From the NCBI RefSeq assembly GCF_000745345.1, contig NZ_JQNR01000005.1, positions 558,001 through 622,000 of the forward strand: a stretch of 64,000 nt of DNA, written 5' to 3'. The stretch's first letter is position 1; each line of letters starts with the position of its first letter. Under the pieces are notes generated by a model. It saw only the letters and a list, made by a program, of their open reading frames with translations. It made no database searches and had not been told where the DNA came from. The position numbers and the translations under genes were made by a program. Positions 53,997 to 63,369 of the stretch are shown piece by piece. This DNA comes from Actinacidiphila yeochonensis CN732 (GTDB lineage: Bacteria; Actinomycetota; Actinomycetes; Streptomycetales; Streptomycetaceae).

Positions 53997-54269
53997 CCGT
54001 CCACGCTCCCGATCCACGTCCGCCGGCCGGTCAGCCGCGCCGTCCGCCACCCCATTCTGCGGGACCGCACGGACATCCCGCCGCCGACCGCCCCCCACGG
54101 CCACTCGACGCCCCGGCCACCCCATCGAAGGCACCACCCCGCCGATGAGCCGGAGCCCCACCCCGCCGATGACCCCGAGCCCCACCCCACCGAAGGCCCC
54201 GAGCCCCCGCCGAAGACGCCGAAGGCCCCGCGCCCCCCGCCGAAGACGCCGAGGCGGCCCCCGACGCCG
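53997..54269. other. Spacer between asparagine-synthase-like gene and holB
   Basis: 273 bp of low-complexity sequence with repeats of ccgaagacgcc and ccgagccccacccc. No gene supported. Confidence 0.4.
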
Positions 54270-56651
54270 CTACAGCGTCAGCCGCTGGACGCCGCGGGGG
54301 ACGGCGCGCTGCTCGGGGGCGTCTGTGCCCGTCCAGCACGAGCCGCGGCGGGCCAGGAGGCGGCGCAGCCACAGCTCCGTGGCGACGAGTTCGCCCAGTC
54401 CCTCCAGGGTGGAGAGGTCGGGTGTGCCGTTGGCGGCCGTGTGGAGGGCGGAGCGGACGACCCGGGCGTCTATCAGGCCCGCGTCGGCGAGCAGCGGCGC
54501 GTCGAAGAGGTCGAGCACCGGGTCGAGCGCCGCCCGCAGGCCGACCCGGGTGGCCGCCTCGACGACCGCCGAGCCGCCCGAGCCGCCCCAGCCCGGTGGC
54601 AGCCGGTGCACCCCGGCCCCGGAGAGCGCGACCCGGAGCACGTCGGCGCGGGCGTCGGGGCGCACCCGCAGGGCGTCGGGCAGGGCCTGGCAGGCGCGGA
54701 CGACCTGGTTGTCCAGGAAGGGCGCGTGCAGCCGCTGGCTGGGTACCGCCGCGGCCTGCTCCAGGACCCGGAAGTCGGCGGCGTTGCGGGCCAGTGCGGC
54801 GCGGGCGCGCCGCTCGCCGGGACGTTCCAGCGGCCAGGGGCGGCGGGTGGCCTCCTGGAGCCGCACCGAGACCTCGGCCAGTGCCTCGCTGGTGAGCCAG
54901 GCCGCAGCCGGGCCCGGCCGCACCCAGGCCATCGCGGCCAGCGAGGCGGTGAGCGCCCCCGGGCCACCCGGGGGGCCGAAGTCGTGGCGGAGGAGGGCCG
55001 CGGCGGCGTCCTCGACGCCCTGCCGGTACGGGGTGCGGGCCAGTCGCCGCGCCGCGCGGTAGACGGTGACGGGCACGGTGACGGCGGTCAGCGGCCCGCT
55101 GACGCTGCCGCCGTCGGCGCGGGTCAGCGCGGCGACCGGGCGCAGCAGGTGGCGGCGCCGGCGGTCCATGAGCAGGTCGGCGAGGCGGGCCGGGTGGGCG
55201 TCGAGGACCTGGCGGGCGCCCCAGCCGATGAAGTGGTCGGCGCCGCCCGCGGCCAGCCGGCGGCGGTGGCGCTCGGCGCTGACCAGGACGGCGCCGGGCT
55301 CGTCGGTGAGGATGCCGAGGCCCCCCGCCGCGCCTGCCCCGCCGCCCGTGAGGTCCGCGAACGGCAGTGCCTCGGGCCCGCCGGCCACCACCACGTGCCG
55401 CAGCCGCGGGTCGGCGGCCATCTCGCGGGCCCGTTCCAGTTCGGCGCCGCGACCGCCGCCGGGGCCGCCGGGCGCGCCGACGAGGTCGTTGAAGGTGACG
55501 GCGAGGAGGCGTTCGCCGGCCAGCGAGCCGGGGGCGCCGGGCAGCGTGCCGGGCATGCCGGGCAGCCCGGCGGCCAGCAGCGCGAGGGTGGCCGAGGCGC
55601 TGCCGCCGGAGAGGTCGGCGCCGATGCCGGGGGCGGCGGCGTCCTCCTCCGGGTCGGGTACGAACCGGGGCGTGGCCAGCCGCGCCCGTACCGCCTCGAC
55701 GAGGGCGTCGCGGACCCCCTCCACGGCGGCCTCGGTGTCGGCGGCGGTGACGGGCTGGGTACCGACGGCCATCGGCGCGGTCGGCTCGTACCCGGTCACC
55801 TCGGGGGCTCCGTCGCGCAGGATCAGCGCGTGGCCCGGCGGCACCCGGCGGACCCCGAGGTAGGGGGTGCCGTCGAGCAGCGCCTCGGGCGCGTCGGGGC
55901 AGGCGAGGGTCGCGGCGAGGTGGGTGACGTCGAGGCCGGCCTCGATCAGGTCGGCCAGCGGCAGGGCGGCGGTGGCGTAGGCGGTACCGCCCGCCCAGCG
56001 GGTGTGGAAGACGGGACGGGCGCCGGCGAGGTCGCCCAGAACGGTGATGCGGCGGCCGAGTTGGAGCACCGCGGTGTAGCTGCCGGGCCAGGCGGTGACG
56101 TGCCGCAGCGCCCCGCCGCGCGCGGCGACCAGGCCGAGCCGCAACTGCGCGTCGCTCGCCCCGCACCGGCCGAGCACCGCCAGCCGGGCCACCCCGCCGT
56201 ACGAACCGCCGTACGAACCGCCGTACGAACCGCCCGACGAGCCGCCGTACGAACTGCCGTGCCCGGCCCCGTACATGCCGTCCGAACCACCCCAGGAGTC
56301 GTACGGGGAAGCGGGCGCGGAGCCGTCGGGTCCCGGGCCCGCCGAGCCGTTCGCGGAGCCCCCGCCGTAGCCGTAGCCGCGGTCATGCGGGCCGTCGTGG
56401 CCGCCGTAGGAGCCCGCGCCGGCGCCGTAGGCGGTGGAGCCGTCGGAACTGCCGTACGCCGTACGGGCGCTGGAGGACGATCCGGCGTCAGCGTGGATGA
56501 CGCGCAGCTCGTCGGGGCGCCAGTCGCCGACCGCCCACAGCGGATCGGGGCCGTTCCAGAGCAGGCGCGCGCCCACCGGTTGGAGACCGCGGCCGCGCGA
56601 GCCGGAAAGGGGACTCGCGGTGGCACTGCTCCACCCCACCAACCACCGCAT
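54270..56651 (-). CDS. Asparagine-synthase-like protein with tyrosine/glycine repeat insert
   Basis: 793 residues from MRWLVGWSSAT (56651). An N-terminal Ntn-like half (RVIHADAG, RLGLVAARGG, LAGARPVFHTRWAGG) lacks the start Cys2. A synthetase half follows, with the PP-loop ADLSGGSASATLAL (Asp of SGGxDS missing) near residue 370, and PSQRLHAPFLDNQVVRAC. Between residues 60 and 160 is an insert of Gly/Ser/Tyr repeats (SYGGSYGGSYGG), encoded by a 12-bp tandem repeat at 56196-56255. It resembles asparagine synthases and lasso-peptide cyclases; both catalytic motifs look degenerate, and no precursor peptide is adjacent. Confidence 0.8.
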   Translation of the reverse strand: MRWLVGWSSATASPLSGSRGRGLQPVGARLLWNGPDPLWAVGDWRPDELRVIHADAGSSSSARTAYGSSDGSTAYGAGAGSYGGHDGPHDRGYGYGGGSANGSAGPGPDGSAPASPYDSWGGSDGMYGAGHGSSYGGSSGGSYGGSYGGSYGGVARLAVLGRCGASDAQLRLGLVAARGGALRHVTAWPGSYTAVLQLGRRITVLGDLAGARPVFHTRWAGGTAYATAALPLADLIEAGLDVTHLAATLACPDAPEALLDGTPYLGVRRVPPGHALILRDGAPEVTGYEPTAPMAVGTQPVTAADTEAAVEGVRDALVEAVRARLATPRFVPDPEEDAAAPGIGADLSGGSASATLALLAAGLPGMPGTLPGAPGSLAGERLLAVTFNDLVGAPGGPGGGRGAELERAREMAADPRLRHVVVAGGPEALPFADLTGGGAGAAGGLGILTDEPGAVLVSAERHRRRLAAGGADHFIGWGARQVLDAHPARLADLLMDRRRRHLLRPVAALTRADGGSVSGPLTAVTVPVTVYRAARRLARTPYRQGVEDAAAALLRHDFGPPGGPGALTASLAAMAWVRPGPAAAWLTSEALAEVSVRLQEATRRPWPLERPGERRARAALARNAADFRVLEQAAAVPSQRLHAPFLDNQVVRACQALPDALRVRPDARADVLRVALSGAGVHRLPPGWGGSGGSAVVEAATRVGLRAALDPVLDLFDAPLLADAGLIDARVVRSALHTAANGTPDLSTLEGLGELVATELWLRRLLARRGSCWTGTDAPEQRAVPRGVQRLTL

Positions 56652-58419
56652 CGCCGCCTCCACAGGCTGTGGACAGCCGGCGCGGCCGACGCCGCGCCAC
56701 TCCGCCGTTGGGACCAGCCGGCCGCCACGCCTGGACGCCCGGAAGACCATGCTGCCATGCGGAAGCGCGCGACGAGGCGCACGGGGGCCGCATCGCGCGC
56801 CGGGTCGTGCGCCGACGGCCCTGCCGAAGGGGCCGGCGGCGGCAGTTCGGCCGTTCTCGACAGCCCGTCAGTTGGCGATCGGCCCGCGTCCGCGCGACAG
56901 GCGACGGCCAACCGGCCAGCCACTCGCGACCCGGACCGCCCGTCCCGCACCGTCGGATCGAGCCCGGAAGCGTCAACCACCCGCCGCAGGCGGCAGGACG
57001 GACCGCACGGACGGACGGTGTCGGCAACCCCGCCGAGCCGGAAGCGCTACGTCGGCCCGCGCGCGCCGACCTCTGTCCGACTCCGTCCGGAGCCGTACGA
57101 CACCGTCCGGCACCACCGGCACCACCGGCACCACCGGCACCACCGGCACCACCGGCACCACCGACTCCGTCCGGCGCGACACCGGCGGACGACTCGCCGT
57201 CCTGACCGACCCCGCAGGCACACGCTCGCACCGTTGGCACCACCCGGCCACTCCAGACAGCTCCCGACAGCTCTCAACGGTTCCCGACCACCTACGGACC
57301 GATACAGATCAATCCGGAGCGATCCAGATCACCCACCGACCGTTCCTGACCGGCATCGACGCAGCGCAGCCACGTCGACGCACAACCCCCCGCCACCCGC
57401 CTACCGTTCGGCGGCGTCCGGAGGACCGGCCCGGAACCGCCCGGCAGGCGCCCGGCAGGCGGGCGGCCGCCGCCCTCGCACCAACGGGTTCGCGCCAAAG
57501 TCCGCGGCACATGCCGGAGGTGATATGCCCGCGCGGGGGGTCCAGGACGGTCCGCCGAACGGTCGGCGCGGCGGCCGGCGAGGCGGACGGCGCGGTATGC
57601 GGAGGCGGGGAATCGGGTCGCCGGCGCCGGAAGTCCGACCGCCGGACGGGCGCCCGCGGGCCGTCGGCGGGCGGTTCGGACGGCCGCAGGGAGCGGCCGG
57701 GAGCCTCGGCGGCGGTTACGGAGCGTCCGCGGGGGCCGGCCCCAGGGGGCGCGTCCCGTCACGGAGCGACACCGCGGGCATCGGCCCGGGAGACGCCAGT
57801 ACGCCGCCCGGGCCGGTCCGCCGCCCGCGGGGATGGTGACGGCGGGGCCCGATGGCCCGCTCACCCCGCCATAGCCGCCTGGCAGGGCCCAGGGCCCACC
57901 CACGCAGTCCATGCAAACGCCACCCGCCCGCCGGGCACAGAGCGCACGGCCGGGCGCACGGCCGCATATACCGGGAGCACACGCCGCGCCGTGCGCTGCC
58001 CCGCCCGTGGTGCCCGCCGCCCCCTCCCCCGAGCGCCCGCCCGCGCCGCCCCGGACCGTCCGCCGAGCCGGGGCCCGGAGGGCGACCGGACGCCGGCCCG
58101 AACCCACCGGCGGGCCGGCGACCGCACCGCCCGACGCTCCCCCGGACGGCCGTACGGCACCTCGGCCGGCGAGCGGGCAACCGGCGGTTTCCGGCCATCC
58201 GACACAAGGCTCTTAACGGTCGGGATGCGGCGAACTACGCTGGGTGTACCCGGTTCGCACCCGTACGAGCGGCTCGGGTGTCCGGGAATCGCACCACGTC
58301 GACCGCACTCCGGCCGTCGCGGTGGCCGGATCGTACCCAAGGGGAGGGCGACGCCCGCGCCCCATGACATGACCCAGGCCGGCCGGCCTGCCCTCAGCGG
58401 CATCACGAGGTGAACCGCA
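56652..58419. other. Long region with only one weakly supported small gene
   Basis: About 1.77 kb. The 57110-57165 part is a 9-bp tandem repeat (caccaccgg, about six units). Frames are long on several strands but Arg/Pro-rich, as expected for random high-G+C DNA. One small frame with a strong ribosome site is listed separately. Near 58220-58240 the sequence becomes more balanced and likely holds the promoter of the next gene. Confidence 0.5.
57525..57839 (+). CDS. Possible small Arg/Gly-rich protein
   Basis: 104 residues, ATG 57525 preceded by GGAGGTGAT with the ideal spacing. The product is rich in Arg and Gly (RRGGRRGGRRGMRRRG), then disordered; no domain. Third-position G/C is high, but in this DNA that is true by chance. 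Listed because the ribosome-binding site is near-perfect. Confidence 0.3.
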   Translation: MPARGVQDGPPNGRRGGRRGGRRGMRRRGIGSPAPEVRPPDGRPRAVGGRFGRPQGAAGSLGGGYGASAGAGPRGRVPSRSDTAGIGPGDASTPPGPVRRPRGW

Positions 58420-59835
58420 GTGAACAGAGAACACCGCGGGCCGAACGAGAAGCTCGGCACCCTTCTCGCCATGGCGGGCATCAGCAACGCCGGACTCGCC
58501 CGCAGGGTCAACGACCTTGGCGCCCAACGCGGCCTGACGCTGCGCTATGACAAGACGTCCGTGGCCCGCTGGGTCACCAAGGGCATGGTGCCCCAGGGCG
58601 CCGCCCCGCATCTGATAGCGGCCGCCATCGGCAGCAAGCTGGGCCGTCCCGTGCCGCTGCACGAGATAGGGCTGGCCGACGCCGATCCCGCCCCGGAGGT
58701 CGGTCTGGCCTTCCCCCGGGACGTCGGGGAGGCGGTGAAATCGGCCACCGACCTGTGGCGGCTGGACCTCGCCGGACGGCGCGGTCCGTCCGGTGGGGGG
58801 ATCTGGCAGAGCCTGGCCGGATCCTTCGCAGTGAGCGCCTACGTCACCCCCGCCTCACGCTGGCTGATCACCCCCGCCGACGCCACCGTGGCCCGGCACG
58901 CCCCCGCGCCCGGCACGGCGCACGTGGGCCACTCCGACGTGGCCAAGCTGCGCGAGGCGGCCGACGACGCGCGCCGCTGGGACTCCAAGTACGGTGGCGG
59001 CGACTGGCGTTCGGGCATGGTGCCGGAGTGCCTGCGGGTGGAGGCGGCGCCGCTGCTGCTCGGCTCCTACAGCGACGACGTGGGTCGCTCCCTGTTCGGC
59101 GCCACCGCCGAACTGACCCGGCTCGCCGGGTGGATGGCCTTCGACACCGGTCAGCAGGAGGCGGCCCAGCGGTACTACATCCAGGCGTTGCGGCTGGCCC
59201 GCGCCGCCGCCGACGTGCCGCTGGGCGGCTACGTGCTGGCGTCGATGTCGCTCCAGGCCACCTACCGCAACTTCGCCGACGAGGGCGTGGACCTCGCGCA
59301 GGCCGCCCTGGAGCGCAACCGGGGCCTGGCCACCTCCCGCACCATGAGCTTCTTCCACCTCGTGGAGGCCCGGGCGCACGCGAAGGCCGGGGACGCGGCC
59401 TCCTGCGGGGCGTCGATCGCCGCGGCCGAGGCGCTGCTGGAGCGCTCCCGGGAGGGCGACGCGGACCCGAGCTGGCTGGGCTTCTACTCCTACGACCGGC
59501 TGGCGGCCGACGCCGCCGAGTGCTACCGCGACCTGCGGCTGCCCCGCCAGGTGCGGCGGTTCACCGAGCAGGCGCTGGCCCGGCCGACGGAGGAGTTCGT
59601 CCGCTCGCACGGGCTGCGGCTGGTGGTGTCGGCGGTGGCCGAGCTGGAGTCGGGCAACCTCGACGCGTGCTGCGCGGCGGGCGTCAAGGCGGTCGAGGTG
59701 GCCGGGCGGATCTCCTCGGCCCGCACCACCGAGTACGTCCGCGACCTGCTGCACCGGCTGGAGCCCTACAGCGACGACCCGCAGGTGCTGGACCTGCGCG
59801 AGCGCGCCCGCCCGCTGCTCGCCGCCCCGGCGTAG
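58420..59835 (+). CDS. TPR-containing transcriptional regulator (NsdA/regulator family)
   Basis: 471 residues from GTG with gaggtgaa 10 nt upstream. N-terminal HTH-like region ([34 protein letters not shown]), then a conserved middle ([24 protein letters not shown]) and C-terminal TPR-like helices ([19 protein letters not shown]). This is a conserved Streptomyces developmental regulator type lying upstream of trmB and prsW. Role in secondary metabolism or development inferred. Confidence 0.85.
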   Translation: MNREHRGPNEKLGTLLAMAGISNAGLARRVNDLGAQRGLTLRYDKTSVARWVTKGMVPQGAAPHLIAAAIGSKLGRPVPLHEIGLADADPAPEVGLAFPRDVGEAVKSATDLWRLDLAGRRGPSGGGIWQSLAGSFAVSAYVTPASRWLITPADATVARHAPAPGTAHVGHSDVAKLREAADDARRWDSKYGGGDWRSGMVPECLRVEAAPLLLGSYSDDVGRSLFGATAELTRLAGWMAFDTGQQEAAQRYYIQALRLARAAADVPLGGYVLASMSLQATYRNFADEGVDLAQAALERNRGLATSRTMSFFHLVEARAHAKAGDAASCGASIAAAEALLERSREGDADPSWLGFYSYDRLAADAAECYRDLRLPRQVRRFTEQALARPTEEFVRSHGLRLVVSAVAELESGNLDACCAAGVKAVEVAGRISSARTTEYVRDLLHRLEPYSDDPQVLDLRERARPLLAAPA

Positions 59836-60044
59836 GCACTGCCCCGGCGTCGGCGCCCGGCGCGGCCCCGGCACAGCTCCGGACCGCCCCCGCGTCCGCC
59901 CCGGCGCCGAGCCTCCCGGGCGCAGGCTCCCGAAGACCGTGTCCGCGCCCGGCACCGGCCCCCGTAGCGGGTGGGGGCAGGGCCGCGGGGTGTGATCAGC
60001 GTCGCGGGGTCCGCGGGCCGCGCCCCCGTAGAATCGGACCCATC

Positions 60045-60881
60045 GTGTCCACATCAGCCGCCACCCCCACGTCCGACGCCGTCACCCCCACCGGTACGGC
60101 CGCCGCCGCACGCCCGGCCACCGCCGGGGTGCCCGCACCGGCGGCGCCGGCCCGCGACGCCGCGCGGAGGTTCCCCGACGGGCCCTCCCCCGACCCGGCC
60201 GGCTCGCGCGAGGAGCACCGCATCCGCTCCTTCCACGCCCGCCGCGGCCGGATCACCGTCGCGCAGGCCGCCGCGATCGACCGGCACTGGCCGCGCTGGG
60301 GCGTGGAGCTGGACGGCACCCCGCTGGACCTGGCGGAGCTCTTCGGCGTCCCGGACCCCCGGGTCGTGGTGGAGATCGGCTTCGGCATGGGCGACGCCAC
60401 CGCCGCGATGGCCGCGGCCGAGCCCGGCACCGGCATCCTCGCCGTCGACGTGCACACGCCCGGCCAGGGCAACCTGCTCTCGCTCGCCGACCGGCTGGGC
60501 CTGGGCAACCTGCGGGTGGCCAACGGCGACGCGATCGTGCTGCTGCGGGACATGCTGCCGCCCGCCTCGCTGGACGGCCTGCGGGTCTACTTCCCGGACC
60601 CCTGGCACAAGGCGCGCCACCACAAGCGGCGCCTGATCCAGCCGCACTTCCTGGCCCTGGTCACACCGCTGCTGCGGCCCGGCGCCACCGTCCACTGCGC
60701 CACCGACTGGGAGCCGTACGCCGAGCAGATGCTGGAGGTGCTGACGGCCGCTCCGGGCCTGGTGAACCGTTACGGCGACGGCTTCGCCCCGCGCCCCGAC
60801 TTCCGCCCGGTCACCAAGTTCGAGCGGCAGGGCCTGGCCAAGGGCCACGTGGTGCGGGACCTCCTCTTCGACCGCGTCTGA
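60045..60881 (+). CDS. trmB: tRNA (guanine-N7)-methyltransferase
   Basis: 278 residues from GTG 60045, near-leaderless: a TAGAAT box ends 10 nt before it. A Thr/Ala-rich 45-residue leader precedes the core: RSFHARRGRIT, SAM site VVVEIGFGMGDATAAM, VANGDAIVLLRD, and the catalytic RVYFPDPWHKARHHKRRL motif; end FERQGLAKGHVVRDLLF. It makes m7G46 in tRNA. Confidence 0.95.
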   Translation: MSTSAATPTSDAVTPTGTAAAARPATAGVPAPAAPARDAARRFPDGPSPDPAGSREEHRIRSFHARRGRITVAQAAAIDRHWPRWGVELDGTPLDLAELFGVPDPRVVVEIGFGMGDATAAMAAAEPGTGILAVDVHTPGQGNLLSLADRLGLGNLRVANGDAIVLLRDMLPPASLDGLRVYFPDPWHKARHHKRRLIQPHFLALVTPLLRPGATVHCATDWEPYAEQMLEVLTAAPGLVNRYGDGFAPRPDFRPVTKFERQGLAKGHVVRDLLFDRV

Positions 60882-60990
60882 CGCCACCCGGCCTGGAAGG
60901 GCACCCGGCCTGGAACGGGACCCGGGTCGGGACTCCCGCCCCGGGCGGTCGGGATCGCCCGTACCCTCGCGGAACGTCGGTGCTCACCCG

Positions 60991-60996
60991 TACTGT
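60991..60996 (+). promoter_or_regulatory. Possible -10 box of the PrsW gene
   Basis: TACTGT six bases upstream of the GTG at 61003, the same geometry as at the CIS paralogues, and no ribosome-binding site. Suggests a leaderless mRNA. Confidence 0.4.
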
Positions 60997-61002
60997 CACA
61001 GG

Positions 61003-62664
61003 GTGACGTCGTACACGTATCCGCCGGCTCCGGACGGCCCCGGCGGGGGCCCCGACGCGGGCCCGGGGCCCGCGCCCGCGGCGGTGCACTACCGGCCGCG
61101 GCGCCCGTTCTGGGAGAGCCGGGCCGTTCGCACCGGCGGGCTCTTCACGGCGCTGGCCGTGTGCGGGGTGGTGATCCTCGCGGTGGTGCGGCACCACATC
61201 GGCACCGAGCCGTTCGTGGTCGGCCTGGCGCTGGCCGTGGTGCCGGTGCCGCTGATCCTGTGGGGCTACCTCTGGTTCGACCACGTGGCGCCGAGCCCGT
61301 GGCAGAACGTCGCCTTCGCGTTCTCGTGGGGCGCGTGCGCGGCCACGCTGGTGGCGATCTTCGCCAACGAGTACGGCGCCAAGCTGCTGGCCTCCACCCT
61401 CTCCGCCACCCCGACCCAGTCCGACCACTGGGGCGCCATGTTCGTCGCGCCGCTGGTGGAGGAGAGCGCGAAGGGCACCGCGCTGCTGCTGCTCTTCCTG
61501 GCCCGCCGCCGGTACTTCGAGTCGCTGCTCGACGGGATCGTGCTCGCCGGGCTGACCGCCACCGGGTTCGCGTTCACCGAGAACATCCTCTACCTCGGCA
61601 GCGCGTTCAACGAGGACAAGGCGGTCGGCGGCGACGGCGTCGGCACCACCGCGGCCACCTTCATCGTGCGCGTGGTGATGACGCCGTTCGCGCACCCGCT
61701 GTTCACGTCCATGACGGGCCTCGGGTTCGCCCTGGCCGCCACCGTCCGGCCGGGGCGCCGGTGGCGCTGGCGGTGGGCACCGCCGGTGGGCGGCTGGATG
61801 CTGGCGATGGTGCTGCACGGCACCTGGAACGGCACCTCGGAGCTGTCCCCGCTCAGCTTCCTCACCGTCTACGTGGCCGTGATGGTGCCGGTGTTCGGGC
61901 TCGTGCTGTCGCTGGCGTTCTGGTCCCGCTCCCGGGGGCTGCGCACCGTCCGGCGGGTGCTGCCCGCCTACGCGGCGGCCGGCTGGCTGCCGCCGGACCA
62001 GCCGGCCGTGCTCGGCTCCATGCGCGTGCGGGCCGAGGCGCGCCGCGAGGCCCGGCGGCTCCAGGGCGAGGAGGCCGGGCGGGCGGTGCGCGACTACGTC
62101 CAGTTCGCCACGCACCTCGCGTTCCTCCGGGACGCCGCCGAACGCGGGGCCCCCACAGCCGACTTCGCCGCGCGCGAGGCCGAACTCCTGGCCCACCTGT
62201 GGCACCGCAAGACCTGGGCCGGCCCGGCGCTCGCCTACGCCGCCCGGCTCACCGGCGACCGCCCCCTGTGGCCCACACAACTCCCGGGCCCCCACGGCTC
62301 CTGGGCCCCGTACCCGTCCTACCCCCCGGGCCCGCAGCAGGGCTTCCCGGCCCCGTACGCGCTCCACCCGGCCCCGTACGCGGGTTACGCCGCCCAGGGC
62401 CCGGCCCCGTACCCGCCGCCGCGCCAGGCGGCCCCCCAGTGGCCCCAGTGGCCCGCACAACCGCCGTCCATACCCCCGCAGCCCGTGGCGTCCGAACCCA
62501 TACCCCCGCAACCCGTCGCGCCCGAACCCGGGCCGTCGCAACCCGCCGCGTCCGAACCCGGGCCATCGCAACCCGTGCCGTCGCAACCCGTGCCGTCGCA
62601 GTCCGCCGCGCCGAAGGACCCGTACCAGCCGCCGCCGTGGCCGGCCCCGCCCCGCGACTCCTGA
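61003..62664 (+). CDS. PrsW family intramembrane metalloprotease
   Basis: 553 residues. About eight membrane helices between residues 45 and 310. Family motifs: FVAPLVEESAKG (EE), GFAFTENILYLG, MTPFAHPLFTS and VLHGTWN, giving the Glu/His zinc site. PrsW-type enzymes cleave membrane regulators such as anti-sigma factors. The C-terminal 150 residues are a Pro/Gln/Tyr-rich cytoplasmic tail with SEPxPPQPV repeats. Confidence 0.92.
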   Translation: MTSYTYPPAPDGPGGGPDAGPGPAPAAVHYRPRRPFWESRAVRTGGLFTALAVCGVVILAVVRHHIGTEPFVVGLALAVVPVPLILWGYLWFDHVAPSPWQNVAFAFSWGACAATLVAIFANEYGAKLLASTLSATPTQSDHWGAMFVAPLVEESAKGTALLLLFLARRRYFESLLDGIVLAGLTATGFAFTENILYLGSAFNEDKAVGGDGVGTTAATFIVRVVMTPFAHPLFTSMTGLGFALAATVRPGRRWRWRWAPPVGGWMLAMVLHGTWNGTSELSPLSFLTVYVAVMVPVFGLVLSLAFWSRSRGLRTVRRVLPAYAAAGWLPPDQPAVLGSMRVRAEARREARRLQGEEAGRAVRDYVQFATHLAFLRDAAERGAPTADFAAREAELLAHLWHRKTWAGPALAYAARLTGDRPLWPTQLPGPHGSWAPYPSYPPGPQQGFPAPYALHPAPYAGYAAQGPAPYPPPRQAAPQWPQWPAQPPSIPPQPVASEPIPPQPVAPEPGPSQPAASEPGPSQPVPSQPVPSQSAAPKDPYQPPPWPAPPRDS

Positions 62665-62726
62665 TCCCAGGGCCGGCGGACGGGAGCGGGTGGCGAACCG
62701 GGTGGTTCACACGGGAAGATGCCGTT

Positions 62727-63299
62727 ATGGACTACGAGCGCCTGCACGCCATCGCTGAGGAACTGGCGAACCACGCTCCTGACACGGTGCGCGGCTACGA
62801 GATCGCCGACCAAGGCATCGTCATGATGGCGCCGCCGTCACGACCCCACGAGTTCAACGCCTTCGTGATTCGACAGCAGCTGGACCGCGCCATTGAGCCG
62901 GGCCTCGTCGCCCACACCGGCGGCGAGGTGGAAGAAGCCGCGATCGGCCGACTCAGGCGGCCGGACGTGATCGTGATTCCCTTCGAGGCATTCTCCGCCC
63001 GCATCATGTCCGCCTTCAGCCCGGCGGACGTCGCATGTGTCGTAGAGATCGTCTCTCCCACGAACCACACCACGGACTACATCGACAAGGTCCGTGACTA
63101 TGCGGCCATGGGCATCGACCCCTACCTGGTGATCGACCCACGCACGAGCACGGTAACCGTCTTCACCGACCCGAGCTTTGGGGAGAGCGAGCCGACGTAC
63201 CGCGGCCGTCACGACTACGCCTTCGGTGACAAGGTGGCTGTCGGTACGTGGACCCTCGACACCAGCGAGTTGCAGTCGTACCCCGTACCGACGGAGTAG
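62727..63299 (+). CDS. Uma2 family endonuclease-fold protein (DUF820)
   Basis: 190 residues. Motifs PSRPHEFNAFV, RRPDVIVIPFE, VVEIVSPTNHTTDYIDKVRDYAAMG and PYLVIDP give the PD-(D/E)XK-like set (Asp, Glu-Ile-Val-Ser, Lys). Codon bias is a little less extreme than in the neighbours. These proteins are very common in Streptomyces with unknown substrates. It lies 62 bp after prsW and ends at a shared bidirectional hairpin. Confidence 0.9.
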   Translation: MDYERLHAIAEELANHAPDTVRGYEIADQGIVMMAPPSRPHEFNAFVIRQQLDRAIEPGLVAHTGGEVEEAAIGRLRRPDVIVIPFEAFSARIMSAFSPADVACVVEIVSPTNHTTDYIDKVRDYAAMGIDPYLVIDPRTSTVTVFTDPSFGESEPTYRGRHDYAFGDKVAVGTWTLDTSELQSYPVPTE

Positions 63300-63328
63300 A
63301 CGGGTAGAGGCCGTAGCCGAAGTACGTA

Positions 63329-63357
63329 GTAGAGCCCCACATTTACCGGGGCCCTAC
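63329..63357. terminator. Bidirectional hairpin between Uma2 and M23 genes
   Basis: Arms gtagagcccc (63329-63338) and ggggccctac (63348-63357), one mismatch, 9-nt loop. It lies between two convergent genes, so it can end both. Confidence 0.7.
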
Positions 63358-63369
63358 TGCCTCCTCCTA

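Noticed and set aside
54270..56651. Lasso-peptide or RiPP cluster
   Set aside because: No precursor, leader peptidase or recognition element beside it, and the catalytic motifs are degenerate.
53118..57839. Very long plus-strand open frame over holB and the asparagine-synthase-like gene
   Set aside because: It is the antisense shadow of two well-supported minus-strand genes; Arg/Gly/Pro-rich with no domain. Only its last 315 bp have an independent ribosome site.
62727..63299. Defence nuclease role for the Uma2 protein
   Set aside because: Uma2 proteins are scattered in Streptomyces genomes without defence context; nothing here links it to the tRNA element.
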